Positions 1 to 9,454 of a stretch of 64,000 nt of DNA are shown here, piece by piece; the first letter of the stretch is position 1; each line of letters opens with the position of its first letter. Under the pieces are notes generated by a model. It was not told the origin of the DNA and did not search any database. It worked only from the letters and a program-made list of their open reading frames with translations. Origin of the DNA: UBA1952 sp965200035. Its GTDB lineage: Bacteria; Bacteroidota; Bacteroidia; Chitinophagales; Chitinophagaceae. A program made the position numbers and the translations under genes. Location of the stretch: assembly GCA_965200035.1 (NCBI GenBank), contig OZ241334.1:1240001-1304000 (forward strand). Direction: 5' to 3'.

Positions 1-153
1 TACCTCGCCAAAAAAACCCTGCTTACCAAATCGCTGGTGCAGAAGTGGAATACCCAGTATGGTACCAAGCTAAAGGTGACCGAAGATGCGAATAGCCCGC
101 TCACCCAGTATCTGTTCTTCGACCGCAAAACGGAAGACCTGATCAAGCTGTAA
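1..153 (+). CDS. C-terminal end of an unidentified protein (partial)
   Basis: An open frame runs in from the left edge and stops at TAA 151-153, giving the last 50 residues only. The tail is polar and rich in Lys, Thr and Leu, ends in DLIKL, and shows no recognisable motif, membrane segment or sorting signal. A strong hairpin terminator follows 13 nt after the stop, which supports a real gene end. The family cannot be named from this fragment. Confidence 0.6.
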   Translation, partial: YLAKKTLLTKSLVQKWNTQYGTKLKVTEDANSPLTQYLFFDRKTEDLIKL

Positions 154-166
154 AAAAACATTCTTA

Positions 167-195
167 AAGCTGCTCTTGAACGGGCAGCTTTTTTG
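167..195 (+). terminator. Intrinsic terminator
   Basis: AAGCTGC (167-173) pairs with GCAGCTT (184-190) around a 10-nt loop and is followed by a T run. It ends the partial gene at 1-153. The A-rich 5' side means it could also stop transcription of the convergent uvsE gene. Confidence 0.8.
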
Positions 196-201
196 TTGCG
201 G

Positions 202-1092
202 TCATGCCATGTTCAGCGCCTCACGGTATTTCAATAAAGAAAGCTCTTTCATCTTAGTCTCCAGCATCACATCCAGCTCCGCGCGGCCGTAGTCCTGAAT
301 GAGGCCATGCACCCAATCGCTGTGCGCTTCTTTTCTGGCGGCGGGGTCTTCAAAATCTTTCCGGGAAGAGGAAAAGTGAAAGGCAGGCACAACATCGCTC
401 CAGGTATTATATGCCATATCGAATGCTTCTTCTTCAGACAGATGCCCCGGATGCAGACCGTGATGAAAATAATCGAACACAATGGGAATGCCGGTGGCTT
501 TATGCAAAGGCATCAGCTCTGCGACCGAATACAGGCCGGGCTTATCATCGTTTTCTATAGTCAGGCGGGCTTGCAGGTTAGCCGGCAGATTTTTGAAATT
601 TTGCGCAAAGCGCTTCAGGGTCCCTTCTTTATCTCCGTAAGCGCCGCCTACATGGATGTTTATTTTATTGTGGTGAGATGGCGGAAGCCTCATCAGATCG
701 AACAGCTGTGCGTGGATTTCCAGGTCTTTGATGGTATTGGCCAGCGTAGGTCCAGCGCCGGCCAGCTTATTGAACGGACCGGGATGGGTGCTCACCCGCA
801 CCGGCAGGCTGCCTGCCTCTTCCAGCACCCTGCAGATTTTGTGGTAATGAGGCATATCCTTCAACCGGTACTCCGATGCCCAGGGAAACAGCTCGGATGT
901 GATGCGGAACATCTTTATTCCGTTAGCAACATTCCAATACAATATTTTGAGCAGGCCCTGCACATTTTCATAAGCCAGCTCAGAAGCATAGACGATGCCT
1001 TTATCCTGAAAAGTACGCTTAATCATACCCCGGTTGGTGGTAATGCCTTCTTCGGCAAGGGTAAGGTTAATGCAGGCGTAACCGAGATTCAT
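202..1092 (-). CDS. uvsE: UV damage endonuclease UvsE/UvdE
   Basis: The 296-residue product matches the UvdE family over its whole length: an N-terminal LGYACIN motif, then a TIM-barrel of metal-binding His, Glu and Asp residues (FRITSE near 65, STHPG near 105, HVGG near 152, IENDD near 184, FDYFHH near 213). Family members nick DNA 5' of pyrimidine dimers and other lesions and start a photolyase-independent repair route; they use Mn in a three-metal centre. The start chosen is ATG 1092, because homologues begin M-x-LGYACIN; a TTG three codons upstream is less likely. It converges with the upstream partial gene and shares a terminator with it. The function is confident from sequence motifs. 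Confidence 0.93.
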   Translation of the reverse strand: MNLGYACINLTLAEEGITTNRGMIKRTFQDKGIVYASELAYENVQGLLKILYWNVANGIKMFRITSELFPWASEYRLKDMPHYHKICRVLEEAGSLPVRVSTHPGPFNKLAGAGPTLANTIKDLEIHAQLFDLMRLPPSHHNKINIHVGGAYGDKEGTLKRFAQNFKNLPANLQARLTIENDDKPGLYSVAELMPLHKATGIPIVFDYFHHGLHPGHLSEEEAFDMAYNTWSDVVPAFHFSSSRKDFEDPAARKEAHSDWVHGLIQDYGRAELDVMLETKMKELSLLKYREALNMA

Positions 1093-1165
1093 GCGCTTCA
1101 ATTTTAAACAGGTATCAGAGAAGCGATAAATATCCTGCCAGCCATCGATTCAGATAAAGGGTGCA

Positions 1166-1201
1166 CAGCCTTCGCGCACTTGACATAGGTGGCGAAGGCT
1201 G
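1166..1201 (-). terminator. Hairpin downstream of the T9SS gene
   Basis: CAGCCTTCGC (1166-1175) and GCGAAGGCTG (1192-1201) form a perfect 10-bp stem with a 16-nt loop, 22 nt past the stop of the minus-strand T9SS gene. There is no strong T run, so intrinsic termination is plausible but not certain. Confidence 0.5.
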
Positions 1202-1222
1202 CGTTTTCAAACCTTAAAATGA

Positions 1223-4200
1223 TTACTTCTTTACCTCAAATTTCAGGTTGGCCCTGTGTTGCGGATTATCTTCCGCCCATATACTCAGCATATAAATGCC
1301 ATTGGCAACTTTTTCACTCAACTGTATGTTTACAGACCAGTCCTTTCTATCCGGCGTGATTGCGCTCTTATATACAAGCTGCCCCAGCCCATTGATCGCT
1401 TCGAGGTGAATGTGCTGGCCCTGTACATAGCTCATTGCATTTCCTTTTATCTGAATAATGAAACTGCCATCATTAGGATTCGGGTACAGACTTATTCCAT
1501 CATCAGTGGCTACGCCGCCAATGCCTGAGCTTATATGCATCTGCAATACATTGCCACTGCTTACTACAAACGGAGTAGCGCATTGCGCCCCGCTCTCAAG
1601 CTCAGCGCTGATTACATCTCCATCTCTCAGCGAATTGGTTGTCCAGGTAATACCTGTAGTGCCCGCAATGGTTTGTCCGTTCCGCTTCCAGTGTACCTGA
1701 GGATTAGCGCCTGCGTTGGCAACCGAAGCAGTGAAAATAACCTGCTGGCCTGCGCCAACCGAAGTGCCCGGATTTACGCTGATAGTTATAACCGGCGTCA
1801 GGTACGGGCTTACGCTTACACCCATTTTATTAGAAGATACCGTATCAACTGTACGGCAGGTGGCATTGCTCTTAAGCACCACCCGAATCGTATCCCGATT
1901 GCTGAGACCGGAAGTCATATAGGTATTGCCGGTAGCTCCTGCAATCTGCTGTGCATTTTTCCACCATTGATAAGCAGGACTGGTACCTCCGCCAACAATA
2001 TTGGAGTAGAAGGTAACCGGCACATCATTACAGAGATCAGGAGGCATAGTGGCATTGATATTAATGCCCGGCACTATCTTAGGCATAATGCTTAATGCAG
2101 GCAATGTAGCCGTAGCCCATCCGCCCGCAGCAGCGCAGGGCAAAGAGGTTTTCATGATTACACTTATTACGTCTCCATTATTGAGCGATGCAACAGTAAA
2201 GACGGATGTGGACGATAGCGCGCCGGTACTGACTCCGTTGACCCGCCATTGATATAGAGGTGAAGCGCCGCCATTAACCGGGTTCGCAGTAAAAGTGACC
2301 GGATCGCCGGCACATGTTGTCACCCCTGAAACAGTAACGCTTACCGCTGGTGTAACAGGATTATTGACCACAATATTTTTTTGCGAAGCCGGACCCGTAC
2401 CACAGCTATTGAATCCTGAAACACTCACGGTTACATTACCTGGCGCTGTTCCGGTTGTGCTATTGATCGTATTGGTCGCAGAAGTCCCTGACCATCCTGT
2501 CGGCAATGTCCATACATAAGAAGTAGCCTCATTGATCTGGCCGGTTGAAAACGTAACAGTACCAGTGCCGGTACACACAGAATCAGGCCCAGAGATAACC
2601 CCTGCAGCACTGGGTTTATTCGTTACATTGACAGCAAGCGTTCTGGCAGGTGAAACACCACATCCATTGGAAGCGGTGACTGATATAGTTGCGCCTGCAG
2701 TACCGGCAGTCATCGCGGCGAAAGTATCCAGAGCGGGCGTTGTTACAGACCAGCCGTTTCCGCCTGCAGTCCATGAATAGCCTGAGGCATTTGTTATTTT
2801 AGAAACGCGGTATATCTGGGCTGTACCTCCACACACATCAGTAAGGCCCGTAATGGCGCCGGGCTGTGCAGGTATGCTATTGGTGATACGTACGGGCAGG
2901 GAAGACACCGCGCTTGTTCCGCAGGCATTGGTTGCCTTCACCGTAATCGCGCCCGTTGCGGCCGCGGGTATGGTAGTCATGGATGTGCCACCTGTAACCA
3001 CCGGAGCACCCCACCCTGCAGGAACGGTCCACATGTAAGTTGCGGTCAAAGGAACAGGACTGATGGTATAAGTTCTGCTGATGCCAATGCATACGATAGA
3101 GTCACCGGTAATAGCGCCTGGCGTAGCCGGGATGGTTACAACAGTCACAGGCATTGTTTGTGGCATGGAAGCCCCGCAGCCATTGATCGCAGTTACAGAA
3201 ATATCGCCGGTACCTGCGGCAGCGGCTGCTGTAACGCGTATCGAATCAAGTCCGGCAGCCGAAAGAGCCATCCATCCTGCAGGTGAAGAAGGTAGAGTCC
3301 AGGCATAAGAAGTGGCTGAAGCTACGGGAACAATGCGGTAGGTATTAGCTGATCCTCCGCATACTGATGCTGCGCCGGAAATAGCAGCGGGCTGGGCCGG
3401 CGGTGTGTTGACGGTAACCACTGTAGCAGAGGAAGCGGTACAGCCCCTGCTGTCTGTAACAGTAAGATTGTAAGTACCGGCAGCCGCTGTAGTTATTGCA
3501 TTAACCATTACCGCAGCATTGGTGGTGCTATAGCTATTCGGGCCATTCCATACATAGGTGTAGGGCGGAGTTCCTCCATTTACAGAAGCTGTAATGCTTA
3601 GTGTATTGCCTGCGCACAGCTGAACGCCGGCATTTGGTACTATGGTAATGGCCGCTGCCGGCTGGGTGATCGTGACTGACTGATTAGCCTGACAGTTGTT
3701 GCCGTCTTTTACCGTTACTGTATAAGTGCCTGCCGGAAGGCCGGAAGCCGTAGCAGCAGTGCCACCAGCGGGCGACCACGCATAAGTGTATGGTTGTGCG
3801 CCACCTGCGGCTGTTACCGTAGCGCTGCCATTGCTATTGCCAAAACAAGCTACATTGGTTTGTGCCACCATTGTAGCCGGCGCATCAGGATCTTTCAGCA
3901 ATATAGAGATTGCCAGTACCGGTGAGGTGCAGTTCAGGCTGCTTGCCGAGAAGCCGGAATAGCTGCCCGCATTCAAACCCGGTATAGTAGCAATACCCGT
4001 TGTGCCTGCGGTAACTGTAGCAGTCTGAGGTATGCCGTTCCTGGAATAGTTGATGATATAAGCAGTACCTGCCTGAAGGCCGGTAAGGCCGATGCTGCCG
4101 TTTGATCCATTGCAGGAAGACGGATTGACCGGAATCGTATTGGCAATAACCGGCGTTGGATTAACCGTGACATTTGTGCTTCCGGTGCCGGAAGCGCAAT

Positions 4201-5827
4201 TACCTGCTGTATTGGTGACCACGAGGTTATAGGTGCCGCTCGCTACTGTGCCGGCGTTTGAAATAGTTGGGGCAGCAGAGCTGGCGGTAAATCCGTTGGG
4301 GCCGGTCCATGAATAGGTAGCGCCGCTTACCGGAGTTGTGGAAAGATTAAGTGTTCCGCCTGAGCATAACGGTGTGTTAGCTGCTATAACAGGTGTTACA
4401 GGCGTTGCATTGACCACCACATTTACAGAGCCGGCTGCAGAATTACAGAATGTAGTGGTGCTGGTGGCCGTTACATAGTAGGTGCCGTTTCCTGCAGTAG
4501 CTATATTACTGACGGATGCACTGGCTGTATTGGCACTAAAACCATTTGGCCCGGCCCATGTATAGGTATTGCCTGCTACAGGAGTGGTGGATAGATTAAG
4601 CGTATTGCCGGCACACAATGGATTGGGAGAAGCGAGCGCTACAGGTGTAGGTGGTACACCGGAAGTAGTAAGCGTCACCGGACCTACGCTATGGGAAGTA
4701 CAACTATTCAGAGTCACAGAAATACCGGTGTATGAGCCAGCGGGAAGACCCGTAATCGTATAGCTGCCGGATGTGGTGCTGGTACCGGTCAGCGACACGT
4801 TATTCCCATTTTTGTTATACAGGATCGTATAAGCCGTGCCCGGCAAAAGACTGTTGAGCGTAATGCTGCCATCCGAGCTGTTGCAGGTAGTTGGCTGTAC
4901 TACTGTACCAAGCGAAATAGAAGGCGCAGGCCTTACGGTAACTGTTACGGTATCAGAAAAATTATCGGCGCAGTCTGTTTTATACACATAGAAAGTAGTG
5001 GCTGTCGGGCTTACCGTAATAATGCTGTCTGTGCTCAGGAAACTGGTATTGTTTGTGTACCAGGCAGCCCTTGAGATGAAGTTGTAAGGAACACTGGTAA
5101 GGGTATAAGCGTTACTGCCGGCAGGTGTGAAGCGCATGCCTTCCAGGTAAGAGCTCCAGAATGTAGCATTTCTTCCCGGCACAATATCCGCAACAGTAGC
5201 ATCTTTCTGAAGCCCCTGCACCGTAAGACCGGAAGTGCCACCGAAATTGCCCGTATTACAATTGTCCTTACGGTTGATCTGGAAATCGATTAAGTTGCTG
5301 CCTTCATACAATATTGCCTGAAAGGCAATGAAATTGGTTCGGCAACTGTAAAAAGGCATATTGCACCAGGTAACTACAAATTTGCGGTTGGGTGCTGTAC
5401 CTACAACGGCCCAGTCTATATCGCCCGAATTGTTTGGAAACAAATCAGCAAAACCGGCCATGATCGAATTTTGCAGGTCCGAATTGCCGGGGTTGGGAAC
5501 AGGACCGAATATCATATAAGGCGAAAAGCTGTTGGGAGTGCCTGTGTTGAACGTAATATATCCGTTGGATGAGATCAGGCATTGCGTGTAAGTATTTCCG
5601 TAAAAAGTAAAGGGAAAAGGCAATGAAATGATACCGGAATATTTATCGTCCGGCAGATTGATCAGGTGGGGAATCCTGCCGGTATAGCTGGCTCTCAGCG
5701 TTACCTGTGCGCCGGCGCATATAGAAGTATCATTGCTGGTAATGGTTACCTGCGCCCGGGCGGGGTTAAAAGCAATGAGCGCAAATGCAAATAATAAGAG
5801 AAAAGCAAAAATGGGTTTGACAGACAT
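1223..5827 (-). CDS. Large secreted Ig/PKD/SprB-repeat protein with T9SS type A sorting domain
   Basis: The 1,534-residue product begins with a clear signal peptide (hydrophobic core FAFLLLFAFALIAF, cleavage after ARA). Start ATG 5827 was chosen because it places the signal peptide at the N-terminus; an upstream in-frame start would add 35 residues without signal character. After an N-terminal globular part of about 250 residues come tandem Ig-like and PKD-like modules (repeated TYSWTGPNGF and YTWAGPNGF lines), one SprB-type repeat (GGAQPYTYAWSP near 690), and several modules ending in VTASNGCG-type strands. The last 80 or so residues, from LYPNPNDGSF to the terminal LKFEVKK, are a T9SS type A signal. 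The expected fate is export by Sec, then T9SS, to the cell surface or medium. A role in adhesion is inferred from the repeats only. It is a single-gene unit on this strand. Confidence 0.92.
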   Translation of the reverse strand: MSVKPIFAFLLLFAFALIAFNPARAQVTITSNDTSICAGAQVTLRASYTGRIPHLINLPDDKYSGIISLPFPFTFYGNTYTQCLISSNGYITFNTGTPNSFSPYMIFGPVPNPGNSDLQNSIMAGFADLFPNNSGDIDWAVVGTAPNRKFVVTWCNMPFYSCRTNFIAFQAILYEGSNLIDFQINRKDNCNTGNFGGTSGLTVQGLQKDATVADIVPGRNATFWSSYLEGMRFTPAGSNAYTLTSVPYNFISRAAWYTNNTSFLSTDSIITVSPTATTFYVYKTDCADNFSDTVTVTVRPAPSISLGTVVQPTTCNSSDGSITLNSLLPGTAYTILYNKNGNNVSLTGTSTTSGSYTITGLPAGSYTGISVTLNSCTSHSVGPVTLTTSGVPPTPVALASPNPLCAGNTLNLSTTPVAGNTYTWAGPNGFSANTASASVSNIATAGNGTYYVTATSTTTFCNSAAGSVNVVVNATPVTPVIAANTPLCSGGTLNLSTTPVSGATYSWTGPNGFTASSAAPTISNAGTVASGTYNLVVTNTAGNCASGTGSTNVTVNPTPVIANTIPVNPSSCNGSNGSIGLTGLQAGTAYIINYSRNGIPQTATVTAGTTGIATIPGLNAGSYSGFSASSLNCTSPVLAISILLKDPDAPATMVAQTNVACFGNSNGSATVTAAGGAQPYTYAWSPAGGTAATASGLPAGTYTVTVKDGNNCQANQSVTITQPAAAITIVPNAGVQLCAGNTLSITASVNGGTPPYTYVWNGPNSYSTTNAAVMVNAITTAAAGTYNLTVTDSRGCTASSATVVTVNTPPAQPAAISGAASVCGGSANTYRIVPVASATSYAWTLPSSPAGWMALSAAGLDSIRVTAAAAAGTGDISVTAINGCGASMPQTMPVTVVTIPATPGAITGDSIVCIGISRTYTISPVPLTATYMWTVPAGWGAPVVTGGTSMTTIPAAATGAITVKATNACGTSAVSSLPVRITNSIPAQPGAITGLTDVCGGTAQIYRVSKITNASGYSWTAGGNGWSVTTPALDTFAAMTAGTAGATISVTASNGCGVSPARTLAVNVTNKPSAAGVISGPDSVCTGTGTVTFSTGQINEATSYVWTLPTGWSGTSATNTINSTTGTAPGNVTVSVSGFNSCGTGPASQKNIVVNNPVTPAVSVTVSGVTTCAGDPVTFTANPVNGGASPLYQWRVNGVSTGALSSTSVFTVASLNNGDVISVIMKTSLPCAAAGGWATATLPALSIMPKIVPGININATMPPDLCNDVPVTFYSNIVGGGTSPAYQWWKNAQQIAGATGNTYMTSGLSNRDTIRVVLKSNATCRTVDTVSSNKMGVSVSPYLTPVITISVNPGTSVGAGQQVIFTASVANAGANPQVHWKRNGQTIAGTTGITWTTNSLRDGDVISAELESGAQCATPFVVSSGNVLQMHISSGIGGVATDDGISLYPNPNDGSFIIQIKGNAMSYVQGQHIHLEAINGLGQLVYKSAITPDRKDWSVNIQLSEKVANGIYMLSIWAEDNPQHRANLKFEVKK

Positions 5828-5917
5828 AAATACCGGGCAGGTTGGAATATATTTATTGAAATACAGTTGTATAAAACATTGATTAAATCTGGGAAAAAAC
5901 ATAAAATTATTGGCTGG

Positions 5918-5925
5918 CAAATCTA
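5918..5925 (-). promoter_or_regulatory. Bacteroidota -7 box upstream of the T9SS gene
   Basis: The minus strand reads TAGATTTG, a full match to TAnnTTTG, 90 nt before the ATG. No good -33 TTTG is seen at the standard distance. Confidence 0.45.
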
Positions 5926-6018
5926 TAACCAACTTACAAAGCTTTTTTCAACCCAGCGTAAAACGTATATGACATTGCCCGCCTGTCAATGGTTGGCTAT
6001 AACAGACCATTCACCAGC

Positions 6019-6780
6019 CTATAACGATCGCTGCATTGCTGTATACTGACGTATTTTAGCATACTTAGCATAGGCGGCGAAGGCAGAATTTTTGCACACA
6101 ATGTAGCCATAGTAGCCATCCAGGAAACCGCCGCGCAGCACATAGTCCACAAAAAAAGACCACTTGGGAGCCAGCAATAATTTGAGCAGCGATACTTTTT
6201 TGGCTCTTGCCACATCAAAGCGGGCGCCATTCTCGGAATAATGCTCGATCTTCTTCAAGTGCGAGGAGATGGTAGGAAAGCTGTAGTGCAGAATGTCCCC
6301 CTTAAGCGAGCCTATGGTGAAAGCAGGATCGTAAAGATGCCAGCCCTCATGTACTTTATCGGCCGTCATTTCTCCTTTCCGCTTATCCCACAGCCGCGAT
6401 TTTGGGTTCGGGTACCATCCGCAATGGCGTATCCAGTGGCCGCAATAATTGGTCAGAAACGGAAACTGATAGGCCGCATGGGTCTCTTTGCCTTTTATGG
6501 CCAGAATGCTCTGCTTCAGCTCCGGCGATACTTCTTCATCGGCATCTACAGACAGTATCCAGTCGTAGGACGCCTGCGCGATCGCTACTCTTTTTTGCTC
6601 GCCATAGCCTTCGAATGCATGGCGCATTACCCGTGCACCGAGGCTTTCTGCAATCGCCACTGTATCATCCGTTGAGAAGCTGTCCACCACAATCACCTCA
6701 TCGGCCAGCCCGTCCAGCGCGCGGATGCAGCGGGCTATGTTGTGCGCTTCGTTGTGCGTAATGATAATGGCAGAGATCAT
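6019..6780 (-). CDS. Family 2 glycosyltransferase, LPS-core type
   Basis: The 253-residue product has a GT-A fold of family 2. The N-terminus MISAIIITHNEAHNIARC holds the nucleotide-binding strand, VVDSFSTDD lies near 32-39, and the metal-binding SVDADEE lies near 77-83. The shape resembles WaaE/KdtX-like LPS core glucosyltransferases, which transfer a sugar from a nucleotide donor at the inner membrane face. ATG 6780 was preferred over an upstream start that adds 26 residues unlike the family. The donor and acceptor cannot be told from sequence. It is expressed alone on this strand, followed by the T9SS gene after 190 nt. Confidence 0.85.
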   Translation of the reverse strand: MISAIIITHNEAHNIARCIRALDGLADEVIVVDSFSTDDTVAIAESLGARVMRHAFEGYGEQKRVAIAQASYDWILSVDADEEVSPELKQSILAIKGKETHAAYQFPFLTNYCGHWIRHCGWYPNPKSRLWDKRKGEMTADKVHEGWHLYDPAFTIGSLKGDILHYSFPTISSHLKKIEHYSENGARFDVARAKKVSLLKLLLAPKWSFFVDYVLRGGFLDGYYGYIVCKNSAFAAYAKYAKIRQYTAMQRSL

Positions 6781-7136
6781 TGTTTGTCGGACTGTTTGGG
6801 TTTTGCCTGAATGGATGCTTCCTGTAATGATATGAAAACGGGTCGCAAAATTAATCATTCATTGCTGCTAATATTATGGGGTAACATACCGGCAGCGGCT
6901 CTTTCTGGCTTTTTTACGGCTAATGACCATTGCTGTTTTCAGGCAGAAAACAATGTAGCAAGCCGTCGGCGGTACGCAGCGAAGTATTGGCTGCATACAG
7001 CGAGTCATAAAAACAGTTTCTAATACATTGCTCCGAAATTCCGGAAATGTATTCATAAAAGGTTGTCATCCAGATAATGGTGAATTATATAGGGAATAAC
7101 GTTTACCGCCATCAGCGGTTTAACGAGGCACAGGTC
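6781..7136. other. Intergenic region with no recognised gene
   Basis: This is the left part of a 519-bp gap between divergent genes. Short open frames exist but lack codon structure, a start context or recognisable products. It must hold the promoter of the glycosyltransferase. Nothing else is seen until the repeats at 7137. Confidence 0.5.
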
Positions 7137-7276
7137 GCAGTGGGATGCTTCCTGTCGTCAGCATGACCTACACAGCGTGGGCTCATATAGCGGGGTCATC
7201 CTGAGGCATGAAGGATCCCACAGCGGGTTAGGCTTTTCAATACACTGCCTAATGTGCTTCCCTGCGTCAGCATGAC
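7137..7276. repeat. Cluster of three REP-like palindromic repeats
   Basis: Copy 1 (7137-7167) contains GTGGGATGCTTCC followed by CGTCAGCATGAC. Copy 2 (7195-7224) is an inverted, diverged copy (GTCATCCTGAGG then AAGGATCCCAC). Copy 3 (7254-7276) is again in the first orientation (GTGCTTCC then GCGTCAGCATGAC). The same sequence recurs at 55841-55871 and 56055-56085. Each copy can fold because ATGCT and AGCAT flank a short loop. This is a dispersed non-coding repeat family placed between divergent genes. Confidence 0.8.
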
Positions 7277-7286
7277 ACGCATCGCC

Positions 7287-7294
7287 TACATTTG
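7287..7294 (+). promoter_or_regulatory. -7 box immediately before a start codon
   Basis: TACATTTG is a full TAnnTTTG match. Only 5 nt separate it from the ATG at 7300, so the transcript would begin at or next to the start codon. Confidence 0.5.
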
Positions 7295-7299
7295 CGCTC

Positions 7300-8049
7300 A
7301 TGCGCTTACACTGGCTTCTACCAACGATCAAAGGCATACCGGTGCTGATGTATCACCGCATCTGGCCGGGGCAGCAGGACGGGCTGACGCTCACACCGGA
7401 GCAGCTCCGGGAGCAATGGCAATACCTGAAAAAGGAAGGTTATAATGCACTATCGCTGCAGGAATTTCTGGCGGTGGCAAAAGGGGAACAGCCACGGCCG
7501 CACAAGGCGGTGCTTTTCACCTTTGATGATGGCTACCGCAATAACCTGACCTATATGTACCCGCTGCTCAAAGAGCTGGGCTGGTGCGCCACCATCTTCA
7601 TCATAGCTCATACACTGGATGGACAAGCGCCGCCGGAAGCAGAAACGATCAATGAAAAGCTGACCATTGAAGACCTGCGCGGCTTTGACCCGAATGTGGT
7701 TCAACTTGCCCTGCACGGCTATGCGCACGAAAATTTTTCCAAGCATACCGCCGGTGAGCTGGACCAGATTATGCAGCAATCTTACGAGGCTTTCCGGGAG
7801 GCAGGCATTCCTTTTGAAGCTGCGCTTGCTTACCCTTACGGCTCACGCCCCAGGGATGCTGCAACGATGAAAGCGATGAAAGAGCAATTTAAAAAAGATG
7901 GATTATCGGCCGCTTTCCGCATCGGGAACAAGCCGCAGCGCATCCCCACGCATGATCTTTATGAGCTTAAGCGCATCGATATACGTGGAGAAGATTCGCT
8001 GGAAGATTTTAAGATCAAGCTGCGCAAAGGCAAGCTCAAGCCATTTTAA
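7300..8049 (+). CDS. Polysaccharide deacetylase (NodB homology, CE4)
   Basis: The 249-residue product carries the NodB motifs: VLFTFDDGYRNN with catalytic Asp and metal Asp near 75-77, and LHGYAHENF near 138-146 with the two metal-binding His residues. CE4 enzymes remove N- or O-acetyl groups from sugars such as GlcNAc polymers. The N-terminus PTIKGIPVLMYHRI is typical of stand-alone bacterial members. No convincing signal peptide is present, so location is unclear. The REP-like cluster lies just upstream, and the -7 box is 5 nt before the ATG. The exact substrate is unknown. Confidence 0.88.
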   Translation: MRLHWLLPTIKGIPVLMYHRIWPGQQDGLTLTPEQLREQWQYLKKEGYNALSLQEFLAVAKGEQPRPHKAVLFTFDDGYRNNLTYMYPLLKELGWCATIFIIAHTLDGQAPPEAETINEKLTIEDLRGFDPNVVQLALHGYAHENFSKHTAGELDQIMQQSYEAFREAGIPFEAALAYPYGSRPRDAATMKAMKEQFKKDGLSAAFRIGNKPQRIPTHDLYELKRIDIRGEDSLEDFKIKLRKGKLKPF

Positions 8050-8172
8050 GATCGCTTTCATTATTACACACCCGGTTATTTCGCAGAATGCCGGCTGTAT
8101 CATTGGAAAGAGAACGGAATCTGAATTTTGGCAGGCTGGCACAATTTTACCTCATAGCCATTGCAAAGGCTT

Positions 8173-8180
8173 TATTTTTG
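8173..8180 (+). promoter_or_regulatory. -7 box for the DUF3298 lipoprotein gene
   Basis: TATTTTTG matches TAnnTTTG 23 nt before the ATG at 8204 and lies in the 154-nt gap after the deacetylase. Confidence 0.5.
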
Positions 8181-8203
8181 CCCTTATACCGCACTCCAAA
8201 AAC

Positions 8204-9451
8204 ATGAGATTTTTATTTCCGGCCCTGTTCCTATTACTTTCCCTTGCTGCCTGTACAGATAGTCAGCAGGGCAATAACGGCAGCAGCGAAGGAAACAGCA
8301 CCACCGTCGGTATGGTAGATACCATTACCGGCACACCGGGCACTTTTTATAAAAGATACAGCGGCACGGCGGGCAGCAGGCACATTATCCTGAATCTCGT
8401 CAAGTACAAAGACCTCGCGGCAGCAAGCTATTACACCCTTTCCGACAATAATCCGGCTATACTTATTATGCCAATTGACTCTGCTGCTGCGGCTAATGAC
8501 TTTATCTTCCGCGAAGGCAAAAACGGGGAGATCGTGTGGCACCTGAAGGCTAATGGCGCACGGCTCAGCGGCACCATCGCCAATGAGCAAGCCAAAAGCA
8601 ATGATCCGGTCACCTTATCTGAAGAATATCCTGCGGGCAGCGCCAGGCTGGTGGCGTATGCTTACGATGCTACAGGCCGATTGCTGGAACGTGCGGAGCA
8701 ACCCAATGCCAATGCTTCCTATGGCATGGTATGGCCGGCCGGTAGCTGGAACCCGGAATTGTCTGCGTTCGCGCGCTCACGCATTGCTGTAACCATGAAT
8801 TTTGAAGGCAAAAAAGGAGTAGATGAAGGCCTCAGGACACGTGCTTCGCGATATTTTGCCGCCTACCGGAACGAGCTGCGCACGGTAGTGGACAGTACCT
8901 GGCCGGAAGCAAAGCGCGCGGACATCGCCTATCATTACAACACAACTTTTTACCATTATGTGATCTACAATGACAATGACTGGCTTGTGCTCGAAGATGC
9001 CGTAAGCACTTATACCGGCGGCGCTCATGGTATGTACAGCAGCACATTCAAGAACATGGATATAAAGACTAGTACAGACTGGAATATCAGCCGGGTGGTA
9101 ACTGATACTGCTTCGCTGAAACCTTACCTGGAGCTGGCCGCCCGTGATTATTTCGGCATCGGCAACGATCAGGACCTGAGCAGCCGCCTGCTGGTATCGG
9201 AAATCCCTGCTACGGCCAATTTCTATATCACGCCGTCCGGCCTCACATTCGTGTACAATCCTTATGATCTGGCATCTTATTCGGATGGACAGATCAAGCT
9301 GTTCCTGCCCTACCGCCAGATTATGCCGGTGCTCACACAGGATTTTAAGGCGCGTATGAATTTCACTTCTGGCTCCGGCATAGCGGTGAATGCTGCACCG
9401 GCCCTGCGTCATAGCATTACAGCTTCTTACTTTTCTACTAATCTTTTTTAG
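8204..9451 (+). CDS. DUF3298/DUF4163-type lipoprotein
   Basis: The 415-residue product starts MRFLFPALFLLLSLAAC, a signal peptide with lipobox LAAC and acceptor Cys17. The second half has the RsiV-like layout: a DUF4163-like part, then a DUF3298-like part with the hallmark TYTGGAHGMYSS near 268-279 and a closing FLPYRQIMPVL. In Bacillus the related RsiV domain is an anti-sigma ectodomain that binds lysozyme; here there is no membrane-spanning anti-sigma part, so only a periplasmic lipoprotein role can be stated. ATG 8204 is chosen over upstream in-frame starts because those overlap the deacetylase gene and remove the lipobox from the N-terminus. The next gene starts 3 nt after its stop, so the two are probably co-transcribed. 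Confidence 0.85.
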   Translation: MRFLFPALFLLLSLAACTDSQQGNNGSSEGNSTTVGMVDTITGTPGTFYKRYSGTAGSRHIILNLVKYKDLAAASYYTLSDNNPAILIMPIDSAAAANDFIFREGKNGEIVWHLKANGARLSGTIANEQAKSNDPVTLSEEYPAGSARLVAYAYDATGRLLERAEQPNANASYGMVWPAGSWNPELSAFARSRIAVTMNFEGKKGVDEGLRTRASRYFAAYRNELRTVVDSTWPEAKRADIAYHYNTTFYHYVIYNDNDWLVLEDAVSTYTGGAHGMYSSTFKNMDIKTSTDWNISRVVTDTASLKPYLELAARDYFGIGNDQDLSSRLLVSEIPATANFYITPSGLTFVYNPYDLASYSDGQIKLFLPYRQIMPVLTQDFKARMNFTSGSGIAVNAAPALRHSITASYFSTNLF

Positions 9452-9454
9452 CAA

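Noticed and set aside
307..1107. Long plus-strand open frame (266 codons) over uvsE
   Set aside because: It is antisense to a clearly conserved gene and its translation shows no domain.
1256..5241. Many open frames on the plus strand over the large T9SS gene
   Set aside because: They mirror the repeats of the real gene and have no recognisable products.
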